This document shows, piece after piece, positions 37,377 to 47,492 of a DNA stretch of 64,000 nt; within the stretch, counting starts at the first letter, position 1; every line of letters starts with the position of its first letter. The DNA lies in contig NZ_PQCC01000004.1 in NCBI RefSeq assembly GCF_002964785.1, positions 186,001 to 250,000 on the forward strand, given 5' to 3'. This DNA comes from Pseudoalteromonas sp. T1lg48 (lineage in GTDB: Bacteria > Pseudomonadota > Gammaproteobacteria > Enterobacterales > Alteromonadaceae). A program made the translations under genes and the position numbers. The notes under the pieces were generated by a model. That model was not told the origin of the DNA. It saw only the letters and a list, made by a program, of their open reading frames with translations, and did not search any database.

Positions 37377-37883
37377 ATGAAAGCAATTTACCCAGCATTA
37401 GCGGCCGTTATTCTCCTCGCCGGCTGCGCCAGCCCAGCGCAAAAACAGCAACAAACCTATGTCGATAACCTTTCATCCTGCGACAAAATCCAAGCCTTGA
37501 TGTCGGCCTATGACAATCAGTTTGATGGTTTGAAAATGGCACGCACCCAGTCCAAATTTATCGACAGCTGGCAGGCCCGTTATCACTTGGTCGGCGACAG
37601 CTGCCAGATCAGCGCCCTGCACGAGCGCACCTATGCCTATAGCTGTCAGCAAACCTATGCGGATAAAGACGGTGCCCTGGCAATCCACCAAAAGGCATCG
37701 GATTTTACTCGCCAATGCTTGGGCGAAGGCTGGTATGAGCAACAAAAAGAGTCTGAAAACTCGCTGCGCACCACCTTTGTAAAGGACGATGAGACTCCCT
37801 CTGTGTCCATCCATACCGGCAAATCGCTGTCGCGCAAAACCCCTTGGATGACGTCGTACGATATCGGCAAGGTAAAGAAATAA
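37377..37883 (+). CDS. Small lipoprotein of unknown function
   Basis: 168 residues with lipobox LAGC at residues 14-17 (LLAGCASPAQKQQ). The mature region has five cysteines (around CDKIQAL, DSCQIS, YSCQQTY, RQCLGEG) and is otherwise helical and hydrophilic. No family recognised. It starts 30 bases past the right end of the MITE-like element, whose edge may therefore affect its promoter. Confidence 0.7.
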   Translation: MKAIYPALAAVILLAGCASPAQKQQQTYVDNLSSCDKIQALMSAYDNQFDGLKMARTQSKFIDSWQARYHLVGDSCQISALHERTYAYSCQQTYADKDGALAIHQKASDFTRQCLGEGWYEQQKESENSLRTTFVKDDETPSVSIHTGKSLSRKTPWMTSYDIGKVKK

Positions 37884-37901
37884 CCATTACAATCAAAGCA
37901 T

Positions 37902-37931
37902 AAAAAGCCGAAGTCAGTCTTCGGCTTTTTT
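37902..37931. terminator. Bidirectional terminator
   Basis: AAAAAGCCGAAG / CTTCGGCTTTTTT with a 5-base loop, between the convergent lipoprotein and methyltransferase genes. Confidence 0.9.
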
Positions 37932-37966
37932 GTTGAAGTTCACCAGCAACTAAGGTGCTCCAGGTT

Positions 37967-38743
37967 TTATTCCGCGATTTTACGAGCCTTGACCCCATAC
38001 ACCAAAGGCACTTGCTGGCCGTTATGTAATTTCTGATAACCAAGACCGGGCACCGGCTCTAACCCCTCAAAACAATTGTAGGGACTGTAGGGATATTCGT
38101 TAAAGGCTTCGATGCATAGGCCCGCATCTACTAATGCGCTCAGCACCTCGCTGAGCGAATGCGACCAGCATACGGTCGTTGAGGTAGTGCCATCACAATT
38201 TTCCGTGTAGGTGCCTTCTTCCTCCACATCGGGCTCCTCACTGGGAAAATAGGCGTAGCCGCTAAGCACATCGTTAACGGGGTGAAACTCTATCAGGTGA
38301 AACTCCCCGCCTACTTTCAAGGCACCGGCTATGATCTGGGCCCACCGAGTTAAATCCGGTAACCAGCAGATAGTGCCGTAGGAGGTAAACACCAGATCGT
38401 ACTGCTGCGTATTTTCCTGACCAAAGCGATAGATATCCGCTTCGATAAACTGAGCGTCCAGCCCTAAGGCATGTTTCAAGGCGTTTGCCTGGGCAATGGC
38501 TTGCGAGGATAAATCGACCCCGGTCACCTTTGCCCCTAGGCGTGCCCAGGACAAGGTATCCTGACCAAAGTGACATTGCAGGTGAAGCAGGGACTTACCG
38601 GTCACATCGCCTACCTGTTCACGTTCAATGGGATTAAGGGAACAGCGGCCATTTTTAAAGGCGTCAACGCCGTAAAATTCAGACGCTACATGCACCTGAG
38701 TTCTTTTATCCCAGGTGGCCTTATTGATTTGCAAATAATCCAT
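37967..38743 (-). CDS. SAM-dependent class I methyltransferase
   Basis: 258 residues. The SAM-binding glycine-rich motif is LLHLQCHFGQDTLSWARLGAKVTGVDLS (motif I ending in the acidic residue), with YDLVFTSYGTICWLPDL as the following strand. No signal. Substrate unknown; it resembles small-molecule methyltransferases. Monocistronic, next to a LysR gene. Confidence 0.85.
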   Translation of the reverse strand: MDYLQINKATWDKRTQVHVASEFYGVDAFKNGRCSLNPIEREQVGDVTGKSLLHLQCHFGQDTLSWARLGAKVTGVDLSSQAIAQANALKHALGLDAQFIEADIYRFGQENTQQYDLVFTSYGTICWLPDLTRWAQIIAGALKVGGEFHLIEFHPVNDVLSGYAYFPSEEPDVEEEGTYTENCDGTTSTTVCWSHSLSEVLSALVDAGLCIEAFNEYPYSPYNCFEGLEPVPGLGYQKLHNGQQVPLVYGVKARKIAE

Positions 38744-38814
38744 GGTGTTTCCTGTTGTTATAATTTCACCCGCTTGCTTGCCTCAGATTAGCTCGCTATC
38801 GACTTAACCGTTTT

Positions 38815-39702
38815 TTACTGACCGGACCAATTCTCGCAAAAGCCTATAAACTGCTTAAGCAACGGGCTTTGATATTTTTCTTTATGGTATAACAGCCAAT
38901 AATCCCGTGTAAATGTGATTGGCAAGTCCAATATGCTCACCCGCTCTAATTGTTCGGCCTGGCTCAAGGCGCGGCGTGACAAACAAGTAATGCCGAGCCC
39001 GGCGGCGGTGCTGTTAATAATGGCCGAGGTACTATTGAGCTCAAAGGCCAGTTGCCACTGGCTTAACCGGGCGCCAAGGTGATTTAGAAAGTATTCCCGG
39101 GTACCTGAGCCCGGCTCGCGTAACAGCCAGTGCTGCTGCTCCAGATCCGCTAGCGTGGGCGCCGACAACTGCGCCAGCGGATGCTGCGGATGGCAGGCCA
39201 CCACCATCTCATCTCCAAGCCAGGGAATGCTGTGGAGCTCATCATGTTGAACCCTGCCCTCAACCATGCCGATATCGAGCTCAAATTCACACAATTTCTG
39301 GCATATCTTTGCGGTATTAGAGATGTACAAGGCCTGCTCTCGATGGCCGGATGTGTCGCGAAAATCTCGCAATAAAAACGGCGCAACCTGATTGCCTAGG
39401 GTGTCGCTGGCGCCAATATTTAACTTGCCGGTGATGGCGCCCTGCTGATTAAACAAGTGCTCAATGTCCCGAGTCCTTGCCAGTAGTTCATCGGCGAGCG
39501 GTAACAAGCGACGCCCCTGCTCATTGATCAGTAACCTGTTATTGTGGCGATCAAAAAGCTGCTGCCCCAGTTGTTTTTCCAGCTCGCTCAACGCCATGCT
39601 GATGGCCGGCTTAGATAAGCATAATTTATTGGCGGCGGTTGTGATGCTGAGCTCCTGAGCCACGGCCACAAATACCCGTAGTTGTCGCAAGGCAATATTC
39701 AT
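38815..39702 (-). CDS. LysR-family transcriptional regulator
   Basis: 295 residues from ATG 39702 (MNIALRQLRVFVAVAQEL). The winged helix-turn-helix is in residues 1-60 (TTAANKLCLSKPAISMALSELEKQL). The effector domain starts near residue 90 and resembles the CysB/CbbR type. It is divergent from the TDT transporter at 39832, the usual arrangement for a LysR regulator and its target. Confidence 0.92.
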   Translation of the reverse strand: MNIALRQLRVFVAVAQELSITTAANKLCLSKPAISMALSELEKQLGQQLFDRHNNRLLINEQGRRLLPLADELLARTRDIEHLFNQQGAITGKLNIGASDTLGNQVAPFLLRDFRDTSGHREQALYISNTAKICQKLCEFELDIGMVEGRVQHDELHSIPWLGDEMVVACHPQHPLAQLSAPTLADLEQQHWLLREPGSGTREYFLNHLGARLSQWQLAFELNSTSAIINSTAAGLGITCLSRRALSQAEQLERVSILDLPITFTRDYWLLYHKEKYQSPLLKQFIGFCENWSGQ

Positions 39703-39738
39703 TACGCCTCCGTTCAATTTTACTTAAATATACAATCA

Positions 39739-39752
39739 ATATTTTAAAATAT
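39739..39752. promoter_or_regulatory. LysR-type operator in the divergent promoter region
   Basis: ATATTTTAAAATAT, a perfect 14-bp palindrome in the 129 bases between the LysR gene and the transporter. It contains the T...A ends expected of a LysR box. AT-richness alone could produce it. Confidence 0.4.
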
Positions 39753-39831
39753 ATTAAACGTTTTTTTGGCTCTACACTACACCGAAAACCGAGCCGCGAA
39801 TCGGCGCGAACTAAACCACAAGGGTGTAGCC

Positions 39832-40860
39832 ATGACCATGAGTAAACAAGAATCACGATTAACCAAGGTGCCGACTCCCTTAGCAGGATTAGCCCTCGGG
39901 ATTGCCTCACTAGGCTGGTGCTGGGAAAACATCGCTGGTATGAACGGCGTGGCGCAAGCAACGGGGGCCTTAATAGCAACTGCGTTATTGCTGTTAGTAC
40001 TGGCCAAATTTATTACTCACCCGCGCACCTTAGTGGAGGATTTACGCCATCCGATTACGGGCAGTGTGGTGCCCACCTTTGCCATGGCCACCATGGTTGT
40101 ATCAAGCGCTTTGAGTGTCATAACGCCACTGCTCGCCAAAGGCCTATGGCTACTGGCCATACTCTTGCACAGCGGGTTTTTCGCGCTATTTGTTTATCAC
40201 CGCCTTGCCGACTTCAAACTACAACACATGGCACCAAGCTGGTTTATACCGCCCATAGGTATTATTGTGGCTGACGTCACCTTTCCCGGGGAAGCGCTGC
40301 GTCCGCTGGCCGAATCACTACTCATTTTTGGCATCGCCATGTATGCGTTAATGTTGCCTCTGATGCTCTATCGCTTACTTTTTGTTGACCAGCTACCGGA
40401 CAACGCCAGGCCTACCTTGGCCGTACTGGCGGCGCCCGCGAGTTTGTCACTGGCCGGTTATCTGACCTTGGTTCAAAACCCTTCGCCACTGGTGATAGGC
40501 ATTCTGCTCACCCTGGCCGTGTTAATGACATCTGTGGTGTATCTGGCTTTTTTTCGACTTTTACGCCTGCCCTTTAGCCCCGGCTATGCCGCCTTTACCT
40601 TTCCCTTGGTGATAGGTGCCACCGCCCTGTTTAAACTTGCGGATTGGATGACGATTAATGGTTGGCAAGTAAGGGAAATAAACTGGGTGACATCGGTTGC
40701 ACAGCTAGAGTTGATAGTCGCCACCTTGATTGTTACCTATGTCTGCGGCCGCTATTTACACCATTATCGTCCACAGGCAAGCGCCGTGAAATCAGGCGCA
40801 AATACCCATTTAATGCCCGTCATCAGGAAACTCCTTGGCATTTATAAGATGGGGTTGTAA
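39832..40860 (+). CDS. TDT (TehA/SLAC1) family transporter
   Basis: 342 residues from ATG 39832 (AAGGG seven bases upstream); an in-frame upstream Met is rejected. About ten membrane helices with the TDT pattern (PTPLAGLALGIASLGWCWE at the start, then APSWFIPPIGIIVADVTF). Relatives transport dicarboxylates, sulfite or tellurite-linked anions. The direction and substrate here are unknown. It is probably controlled by the divergent LysR protein. Confidence 0.85.
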   Translation: MTMSKQESRLTKVPTPLAGLALGIASLGWCWENIAGMNGVAQATGALIATALLLLVLAKFITHPRTLVEDLRHPITGSVVPTFAMATMVVSSALSVITPLLAKGLWLLAILLHSGFFALFVYHRLADFKLQHMAPSWFIPPIGIIVADVTFPGEALRPLAESLLIFGIAMYALMLPLMLYRLLFVDQLPDNARPTLAVLAAPASLSLAGYLTLVQNPSPLVIGILLTLAVLMTSVVYLAFFRLLRLPFSPGYAAFTFPLVIGATALFKLADWMTINGWQVREINWVTSVAQLELIVATLIVTYVCGRYLHHYRPQASAVKSGANTHLMPVIRKLLGIYKMGL

Positions 40861-40868
40861 ACAGCACT

Positions 40869-40900
40869 AAAAAAAGCGCCCCCTGAAAAGGGAGCGCTTT
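40869..40900 (-). terminator. Terminator of the fasciclin gene
   Basis: In the minus direction AAAGCGCTCCCT pairs with AGGGGGCGCTTT (one mismatch) and is followed by TTTTTTT. It also lies just past the transporter stop on the other strand. Confidence 0.75.
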
Positions 40901-40924
40901 GCCTGAGGTCAGTGGTTAACACCA

Positions 40925-41485
40925 CTAAGGAATGAGTACGGTATCAATAATATGCACCATGCCGTCCGCCACGCGGTTATCTATATTCAATAAGGCCGCT
41001 TCAGAGCCATTGGCAATGATCAAGCCACTGTCAAACATGATGGTGTTGCCGTCAAGCATGGTTAACTGTTTCGCTCGCACCACAGAGCGAGAATTACGCA
41101 CCCCATCGGTTACATGATAAGCCAGCACTCCACCAACCCCCTCAACGCCTAATAGCCCGACCACCGCGTTATACGCATCGGCGTCGTTGTCCGTGTTGGT
41201 CAGGTTATAAAACGCTTGGTCGTTCGGAGCAAATACCGTGAAGTCACTGCCATCAAATAAACTGATGGCGCTGGTATCTATAAGCGCCGCGACCAAAATA
41301 TCGAAGTCATTGCCATTATCGTCAAAGTCAAATGGCTCGCCCGAAGCACCCAGGGCAAATTCAACGATGCTCGCTTGAGATTTGTTGGCCCATTTGGGGC
41401 TCTCAGCCTTAGCCGGCGCCGACAAGGCAGCGCAAAGCGCAGTAGCAACGAGTGCTGTATTAAAGGTACGGCTTAAAATAGTCAT
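40925..41485 (-). CDS. Secreted fasciclin (FAS1) domain protein
   Basis: 186 residues with signal peptide ending APAKA. One FAS1 domain: the H1 box region FTVFAPNDQAFYNL and the H2 box ending DGMVHIIDTVLIP. Bacterial FAS1 proteins take part in adhesion or the extracellular matrix. An Asp/Asn-rich segment (DFDDNGNDFD) could bind calcium. Monocistronic. Confidence 0.88.
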   Translation of the reverse strand: MTILSRTFNTALVATALCAALSAPAKAESPKWANKSQASIVEFALGASGEPFDFDDNGNDFDILVAALIDTSAISLFDGSDFTVFAPNDQAFYNLTNTDNDADAYNAVVGLLGVEGVGGVLAYHVTDGVRNSRSVVRAKQLTMLDGNTIMFDSGLIIANGSEAALLNIDNRVADGMVHIIDTVLIP

Positions 41486-41735
41486 GGTCTGTGTCCTTAA
41501 ACTTAGGTGGTAAAGGGAGATTCACATTTACTACAGGGGTCAATACGTGGCTACTTTTTATCCAGATCACAAATTTTCTATTTATATCCTTAGCAGGCTC
41601 ATAATATCTCCCCACGCAGCTAAGCAAACCTAATCTGCTCGGTAATCCGGCCGGTAATCCACCTGTCATCCCAATTACATCCCTGTGTCTTATTCCCATC
41701 TCATACTGGCATCAAATCAATCAGCGGAGAGCGTA

Positions 41736-42521
41736 ATGATCCCCATCTATGTGATTAACCTCAAAGGCAGCGACAACAGGTTACAACGAGCGGCGCAACA
41801 ACTAACAGGCCAAGGATTAGCTTTTGAACGCATTGACGCGGTGAACGGACGGCAATTATCTGCAGCACAAAAAAACGCAATACTTGATACTAAAGCCAAT
41901 CGGACTAAGTTTTACCGCCCTTTGAGTGATGGCGAAATCGGCTGTTATCTGAGTCACAAGAAGTGTTGGCAAACTCTGCTTGATAGCCAAAATGAGTATG
42001 CCTTGGTGCTTGAGGATGATTTCTCGCTGGTGGGGAACCTCAAGTCCAGTCTGGCGTCGGTATTAAATCAGCCATTACCCGTAGACATTATCAAGCTTTG
42101 CAACTATCAGGGCCGCGAACGTGCCAATAAGTTCAGCCGTGAGCTGGATGCGAATCATCATTTGGTGATCCATGATAAGCCGTTAAGCGGCTGTTGTGCC
42201 TATGTGATCAGTCGCTCCGGCGCAAAATGTATGCTGGCCCATGCCAGTAAGATTTATCGTCCGGTGGATACGGATATTCAGCATACCTGGGAGACCGGAG
42301 TGCATGTTGGCGCCCTGCATCCCTACCCTATTGCCCAAGACAACTATTTCGATAGTGATATAGCCAGTAAAGGGCGCCAAAAGCCCAAGGCCTATCCACT
42401 GCAAAAACAGTGGCTGGCCCTCTGCAACTGGAGGTCAGCCTTTACGGCTCGGCGCCACCTGATCGCCGCCCTTAAAGAACATAACCACAGTACGTACCCT
42501 ATCCCTGCAACCAACACCTGA
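41736..42521 (+). CDS. Glycosyltransferase family 25 (LPS biosynthesis type)
   Basis: 261 residues from ATG 41736 with GGAG upstream. Starts MIPIYVINLKGSDNRLQRAA, the GT25 opening. ERIDAVNGRQL, DGEIGCYLSHKKCWQ and the DxD-like ALVLEDDFSLV motif are all present. GT25 enzymes transfer galactose or glucose to LPS or other glycans. It stands alone, not in an LPS cluster. No signal peptide. Confidence 0.9.
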   Translation: MIPIYVINLKGSDNRLQRAAQQLTGQGLAFERIDAVNGRQLSAAQKNAILDTKANRTKFYRPLSDGEIGCYLSHKKCWQTLLDSQNEYALVLEDDFSLVGNLKSSLASVLNQPLPVDIIKLCNYQGRERANKFSRELDANHHLVIHDKPLSGCCAYVISRSGAKCMLAHASKIYRPVDTDIQHTWETGVHVGALHPYPIAQDNYFDSDIASKGRQKPKAYPLQKQWLALCNWRSAFTARRHLIAALKEHNHSTYPIPATNT

Positions 42522-42550
42522 TTGTGGTTGCAAGGACAAGGCGACTAAGG

Positions 42551-44322
42551 TTAGTCGCTTAGCTCTACTCCCATCCAGGCTTTGAACAGGGCTTGTTGCT
42601 CAGGTGTTGGTGCTGGAACGGGCTGAACTTTGGCATCCTTGTCATATGTCTGTCCTAGGGTGAGCGTCACTTGTTGGAGACGATCGCGGCGAAAGAAACT
42701 CACCGAAACCTTATCGCCGGCGCTATAGGCACTTAGGGTTGTGGCCAAGTCGGTGCTGATTCGGCGACCATCAATGGCGACTATCAAATCGCCGGCGGTC
42801 AGCCCTGCTTGCCAACTTGCGCCGCCACGACGAACATGGTCAAGTTTAAGCAAGCCTTTCTCCATGCTTGTGCTTACATCCAGCGAGGCAATCTGCTTGG
42901 CATCTTCGGGATACACGCGCTCTAGACCGACCTGATTTAACAGGGCATCAAAGTCCAAATTCATGGGCGCTTCCACATTTTCAGCCCACCAGGCAGCGTA
43001 ATCCTGACCGCTCAGTTCGTTAAGGATGGCGATCACGTCCTGCTCATTAAAGCCTTTGGGTAGTTTATGCTTGTTATAGAGCTGGCGGTGCACATCGCGA
43101 TAGCTCACCTGGCCGTTAGAATCACTAAGCAGCTTCAGATCCAAGGCCATGGAAAGCAAAGAGCCCTCCGAATAGATGTTGGTGCTGAAGTTACGGCCAT
43201 GATCGCCACCTTGATTGATCCACTTGTCAAAGCTGGTATGGGCGGCGCTTTGTACCTCACGGCCCGGCGTCAATAGGTGACGGTTAATACGCTTAGCCAG
43301 GTCTTTAAAGAACCTTTGTTGGTCATTAACCCCGAGCGCAAAAGCAGGTGATCTTCCAAGTAACTGGTGGAGCCTTCCGCCAACCACAGTAAGCGCGTGT
43401 AATTTGGCGCTATATAGTCGTAAGGCACCATGCCCTCGGGACGATAAGCTTTAACATTCCAGGTATGGATAAACTCATGAGCGGCGGTGGCAATAAAGCC
43501 CAGATAGTCTTCGCGCTTGGCAAACTTATCTCGATGGCGCTGAATAATAGTTGAATTTAGATGCTCGGTGGCGCCCCGTGCTCCCGAAGTGGCATGCACC
43601 ATAAACACGTAGCGCTCGTAAGGATACTCGTCCCAGACCACATGGCCGGTTTGCACCAGGGTTTTAAGGTCGGCCACCATCTTTTCGCTGTCGTAGTTGC
43701 CTTCCCCCCAAATAACCAGCTCATAGTCGCGGTTATCAACCGTAAAACTGTGTAATTCGTTAATACCCGTCTCAATCGGTGAGTCCACTAACACATCATA
43801 ATTAGGGGCCACAAACTGGTGTGGATTCTTGCCCTTGTTCATCCCGGAAACCGAACGCCAGCCTTTTGGCACCTCAAGCTGCACGCTTACCGGTTCATTA
43901 CGAGCCGCCTCGCTATACATAAAAAAGCCGGAGGCATCAATAAAGGCATGGGTGTCATCGATATGACGGGCACGCAGACCCAGTTCATTAGCATAAACCT
44001 GGTAGCTCAAGGTTACATTGGTGGGCTCATGCAAAAAAATACGCCAGGTGCTTTTATCGATTTTTTGCCATTTGAGGGCCTCCCCTTGAGCATCGGTGGC
44101 CTTAAAATAACGTACCCCGTTGGCCAGGTTGAGAATGTCATAACGGCCGGTTCGCCAGGCCGGGAACTTGGCATCGATATAACTTTGCCCAGTCTTATCG
44201 AAGCTAACGCTGACATCACCGAGGTGATGAGCCCCCTGGTCGATGGAAAGTTGATAATATGTGGTGGCCTTTGCCACTGTGGTGACGAGCAGCAAGGCTG
44301 CGGCAACTAGGATTTTTTTCAC
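42551..44322 (-). pseudogene. M61-family glycyl aminopeptidase, frameshifted
   Basis: Two overlapping frames make one secreted M61 metallopeptidase of about 590 residues. The first (44322 to about 43320) has a signal peptide and the zinc motif AAHEFIHTWNVKAYRP with the second glutamate in LWLAEGSTSYLEDHLLLRS. The second (continuing in RFFKDLAKRINRHLLTPG to 42551) has a PDZ domain (VRRGGASWQAGLTAGDLIVAIDG). The frame changes between 43316 and 43323, where ACCAACAAAGG reads as if one C were lost. Truncated as written; a homopolymer read error is equally possible. Confidence 0.8.
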
Positions 44323-44581
44323 TGCACACCTGAAGTCTTATTACTTTGCGGGCAGCCTAGCAAAGCACCGGGCATCATCTCAAACCTTTGCGGTCAACGA
44401 CCAGATCCCATCGTACTGTGAGTCCGAACTTTATGGATACAATGCCACTGTTAATCACAAAAACGATTAAAAACAAAACCAATCGCCCACAAATTTTCGA
44501 CAAAATACTGATACTTAATCAGTATTTACGATAATTATGTTGTACACTGGACAATATAAGAACGAAAAAGGATAGCAGTGC
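44323..44581. other. Intergenic region before the GGDEF gene
   Basis: No gene or strong site seen. TTGTACACTGG followed by CAATATAAG near 44550 could be part of the promoter for the diguanylate cyclase. Confidence 0.3.
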
Positions 44582-46117
44582 GTGTCGGAACAGCTTGAGG
44601 CTTTGAGAAAGAAGTTGCATTCAGCCATTTCGCAACGACAGACCATTGAAATGACGCGACAGGAACAGGTAAGTACCTTGGCGCAATTTATTGCGAAATT
44701 ATCGTTAGTCTGCAAAGGCATTGATCTTGAACTGGATAATCGTTTAGCCAGTTTTCGCAAGCATCTGCAGCAAGGCGCCCATTTTCAGGAACTCGGCCCC
44801 ATCATTGCCGAATTGACGACCCTGCTCGCGCGCCACGAGGCCAAAATCGAAGCTCAACTGCGCCAGTTACACACCTGTGTTAATCAGGCCGGTGTTAATC
44901 TGCAAAAGCGCCAGGGCCTGCCTAACGAATCACGCCGCACCTTAAGAGACCTGCTCAACACGCACCTGCATGAAGTGCAGACGCCACTGGATTTTATCCC
45001 CGTATTCGCGCGCCTGGTCAGTATTTATGATCAAGTGCTTAGTGCCAGCAACGCCACCGATGGCAAAGATAACGCCGAAGAAGTCGCCCACTTTGCCAAC
45101 GAGCTGACACAATTGAGTACCGAGGTCAGCGTGCAAGGCGAGTTTATCGAGCAAATGCGAGCCCTCAAACACAACATTAATGCGGCGACCGAGTTCGAGC
45201 AGCTGCTCGCAGCCAGCATTGAACTCACCCGCATTATCGTCACCAGTCTCAGCCGCGAGCGCAGATCGGCGCAGCACTTCCTGGCAGCCCTCAATGAAAG
45301 CCTGAGTGAGCTGCAACAACTGCTTGCCAATACGGTAGATAAGTCACGTCAGCTCGACAGTAAAATCTCCGCGGTGTACCAGCAGATCGATGAGAATATC
45401 AACCAATTAAGCCAGCATACCGAGCTGGCCACCAATATCGCCGAGCTTAAAAGCACGGTGGAATCGCGTCTCGCCAGTCTCACCGCGCAGTTGATAAACA
45501 AAGAGCAGCTCGAAGCCGAACATCGCGATGCCTTGCACCAAGGCTTACAGTCCATGCAATCCCGGGTGCAGAACCTGGAGCAACAGGTGCAGCAATACGA
45601 GGCCTCTTTGGAGCGTCAGCGGCTGATGAATCTGCAGGACGGGCTAACCAAGCTCCCTAATCGCCTTGCCTTTGATGAGCGTTTAGATTTAGAGCTAAAG
45701 CAATGCCAACGCAATGGCGCGCCACTTTGCTTGGTCGTTATCGATGTCGACCTCTTTAAGTCAATTAACGATACCTACGGCCATAGCGCCGGCGATAAAA
45801 CCCTACAGGTGCTCGCCTCGGCAATGAAAAAAGCCATTCGTAGCAGTGATTTTATTGCCCGTTACGGCGGTGAAGAATTTGTTTTGGTGATGCCGAACGT
45901 CGACCTGGAAAATGTGGTGCTGCCGTTAGAAAAATTGCGCGCCAGTGTGAAAAGCATTCCCTTTAAATTTAAAGATAAGCAGGTGCAAATCACCGTCTCT
46001 ATCGGTGCCACTCAGGTTAAAGCCAATGACACCGCCCTTAGTGCCTTTGACCGCGCCGATCAGGCGTTGTACGAGGCAAAACATGCCGGCCGCGATCGCT
46101 TAGTGGTCAAGCAATAG
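44582..46117 (+). CDS. Diguanylate cyclase with N-terminal coiled-coil region
   Basis: 511 residues from GTG 44582 (AAAGGA nine bases upstream). Residues 1-345 are helical, with long coiled coils (QSMQSRVQNLEQQVQQYEAS); no membrane segment. The GGDEF domain (about 350-511) has RYGGEEF, and an I-site RSSD is exactly five residues before it, so feedback inhibition by c-di-GMP is expected. It synthesises c-di-GMP in the cytoplasm. It is 25 bases upstream of ppnN, probably in one transcript. Confidence 0.93.
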   Translation: MSEQLEALRKKLHSAISQRQTIEMTRQEQVSTLAQFIAKLSLVCKGIDLELDNRLASFRKHLQQGAHFQELGPIIAELTTLLARHEAKIEAQLRQLHTCVNQAGVNLQKRQGLPNESRRTLRDLLNTHLHEVQTPLDFIPVFARLVSIYDQVLSASNATDGKDNAEEVAHFANELTQLSTEVSVQGEFIEQMRALKHNINAATEFEQLLAASIELTRIIVTSLSRERRSAQHFLAALNESLSELQQLLANTVDKSRQLDSKISAVYQQIDENINQLSQHTELATNIAELKSTVESRLASLTAQLINKEQLEAEHRDALHQGLQSMQSRVQNLEQQVQQYEASLERQRLMNLQDGLTKLPNRLAFDERLDLELKQCQRNGAPLCLVVIDVDLFKSINDTYGHSAGDKTLQVLASAMKKAIRSSDFIARYGGEEFVLVMPNVDLENVVLPLEKLRASVKSIPFKFKDKQVQITVSIGATQVKANDTALSAFDRADQALYEAKHAGRDRLVVKQ

Positions 46118-46142
46118 CCAAGTTTCAGTAAAGGAGTAGGCT

Positions 46143-47486
46143 ATGAAAATACAGCTCAACCCTACCGGGGTACTCAACTTACTTTCGCAATTGGAAGTGG
46201 ATTTACTAGAACAATCAACCACCGACCGCTATCGGTTATTTCGCAACTGTGCGCTGGCGGTGCTCAACGTTGGCAGCCATACCGACTCCAGCGCCGAGAT
46301 TTATGACAGCTATAAAGACTTTGATATCAGCTTAGTGGTCCGCGAGCGTGGCATTAAAATAGAGTTAACCAATCCACCGCAAACGGCGTTCGTCGACGGT
46401 GATATTATTCGTGGTATCCATGAGCACATTTTTTCTGTCATTCGCGATATTTTATTTATTTGTCAAAGACATCACACCATGTACGAAGCGGACGCCAGAG
46501 CCATTACGCACATGGTCTTTGATATGCTGCGCAACGCCGGCGCCCTTGAAGTAAACACCGACCCCAATATGGTGGTGTGCTGGGGTGGTCATTCCATCAA
46601 CGAAGTGGAATACCATTATGCCAAGGAAGTGGGTTATCAGCTTGGGCTGCGCGGCCTTAATATTTGTACCGGCTGTGGTCCAGGAGCCATGAAGGGGCCG
46701 ATGAAGGGAGCCACCATAGGCCATGCCAAACAGCGTATCGCCAATCCCCGCTATTTAGGGTTGACCGAGCCGAGTATTATCGCCGCCGAGCCGCCGAACC
46801 CCATAGTCAATGAACTGGTGATCTTGCCAGACATTGAAAAACGCCTGGAAGCCTTTGTGCGCGTGGCCCATGCCATCATCATTTTCCCCGGTGGCGCTGG
46901 TACTGCCGAAGAGCTGTTGTATTTACTCGGCATCCTGTTGCATCCGGACAACGACAAACAACAGCTGCCGGTGATCCTCACGGGGCCAGCAGAAAGCCGC
47001 GCCTATTTCGATGAAATCGTGACCTTTGTTGGCGATACTTTGGGCCCAGAAGCGCTGGACAAATTCGAAGTGATCATCGGCGATCCCGCACTGGTAGCCC
47101 GTACGCTGAAGCAAAGCATGCAGGACGTACGTGATTATCGCCGTCAGCATGGTGATGCCTATTATTTCAACTGGACGCTGCGAATCGACCCCGAGTTTCA
47201 GGCGCCCTTTGTGCCAACGCATGATAATATGTCGTCACTAAACCTGTTCCTCGAGCAGCCTAAGCAGCAGTTGGCGGCAAACCTGCGTCGCGCGTTCTCC
47301 GGCATCGTCGCCGGCAACGTCAAGGACGAGGGCATTCGCGCCATCAGCCAACATGGGGTGTTCGAGCTGTGCGGCGATCCCGAGCTGATGGTTAAAATGG
47401 ATGCCCTGCTCAGTGCTTTTGTCGCTCAACGCCGTATGAAGCTGCCTGGCAGCGCCTATATCCCCTGTTACACCATTCAGACGTAG
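46143..47486 (+). CDS. ppnN: Pyrimidine/purine nucleotide 5'-monophosphate nucleosidase
   Basis: 447 residues, YgdH/PpnN type. The LOG motif is [16 protein letters not shown], preceded by [19 protein letters not shown] and by the N-terminal domain binding region. It hydrolyses the N-glycosidic bond of nucleoside monophosphates and in E. coli is activated by (p)ppGpp. It is followed by xni after 6 bases, the same order as in E. coli (ygdH-ygdG). Confidence 0.93.
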   Translation: MKIQLNPTGVLNLLSQLEVDLLEQSTTDRYRLFRNCALAVLNVGSHTDSSAEIYDSYKDFDISLVVRERGIKIELTNPPQTAFVDGDIIRGIHEHIFSVIRDILFICQRHHTMYEADARAITHMVFDMLRNAGALEVNTDPNMVVCWGGHSINEVEYHYAKEVGYQLGLRGLNICTGCGPGAMKGPMKGATIGHAKQRIANPRYLGLTEPSIIAAEPPNPIVNELVILPDIEKRLEAFVRVAHAIIIFPGGAGTAEELLYLLGILLHPDNDKQQLPVILTGPAESRAYFDEIVTFVGDTLGPEALDKFEVIIGDPALVARTLKQSMQDVRDYRRQHGDAYYFNWTLRIDPEFQAPFVPTHDNMSSLNLFLEQPKQQLAANLRRAFSGIVAGNVKDEGIRAISQHGVFELCGDPELMVKMDALLSAFVAQRRMKLPGSAYIPCYTIQT

Positions 47487-47492
47487 GGTCTA

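Noticed and set aside
41460..41699. Minus-strand frame upstream of the fasciclin gene
   Set aside because: Overlaps the fasciclin start region and the GT25 promoter region, with no family and no ribosome site.
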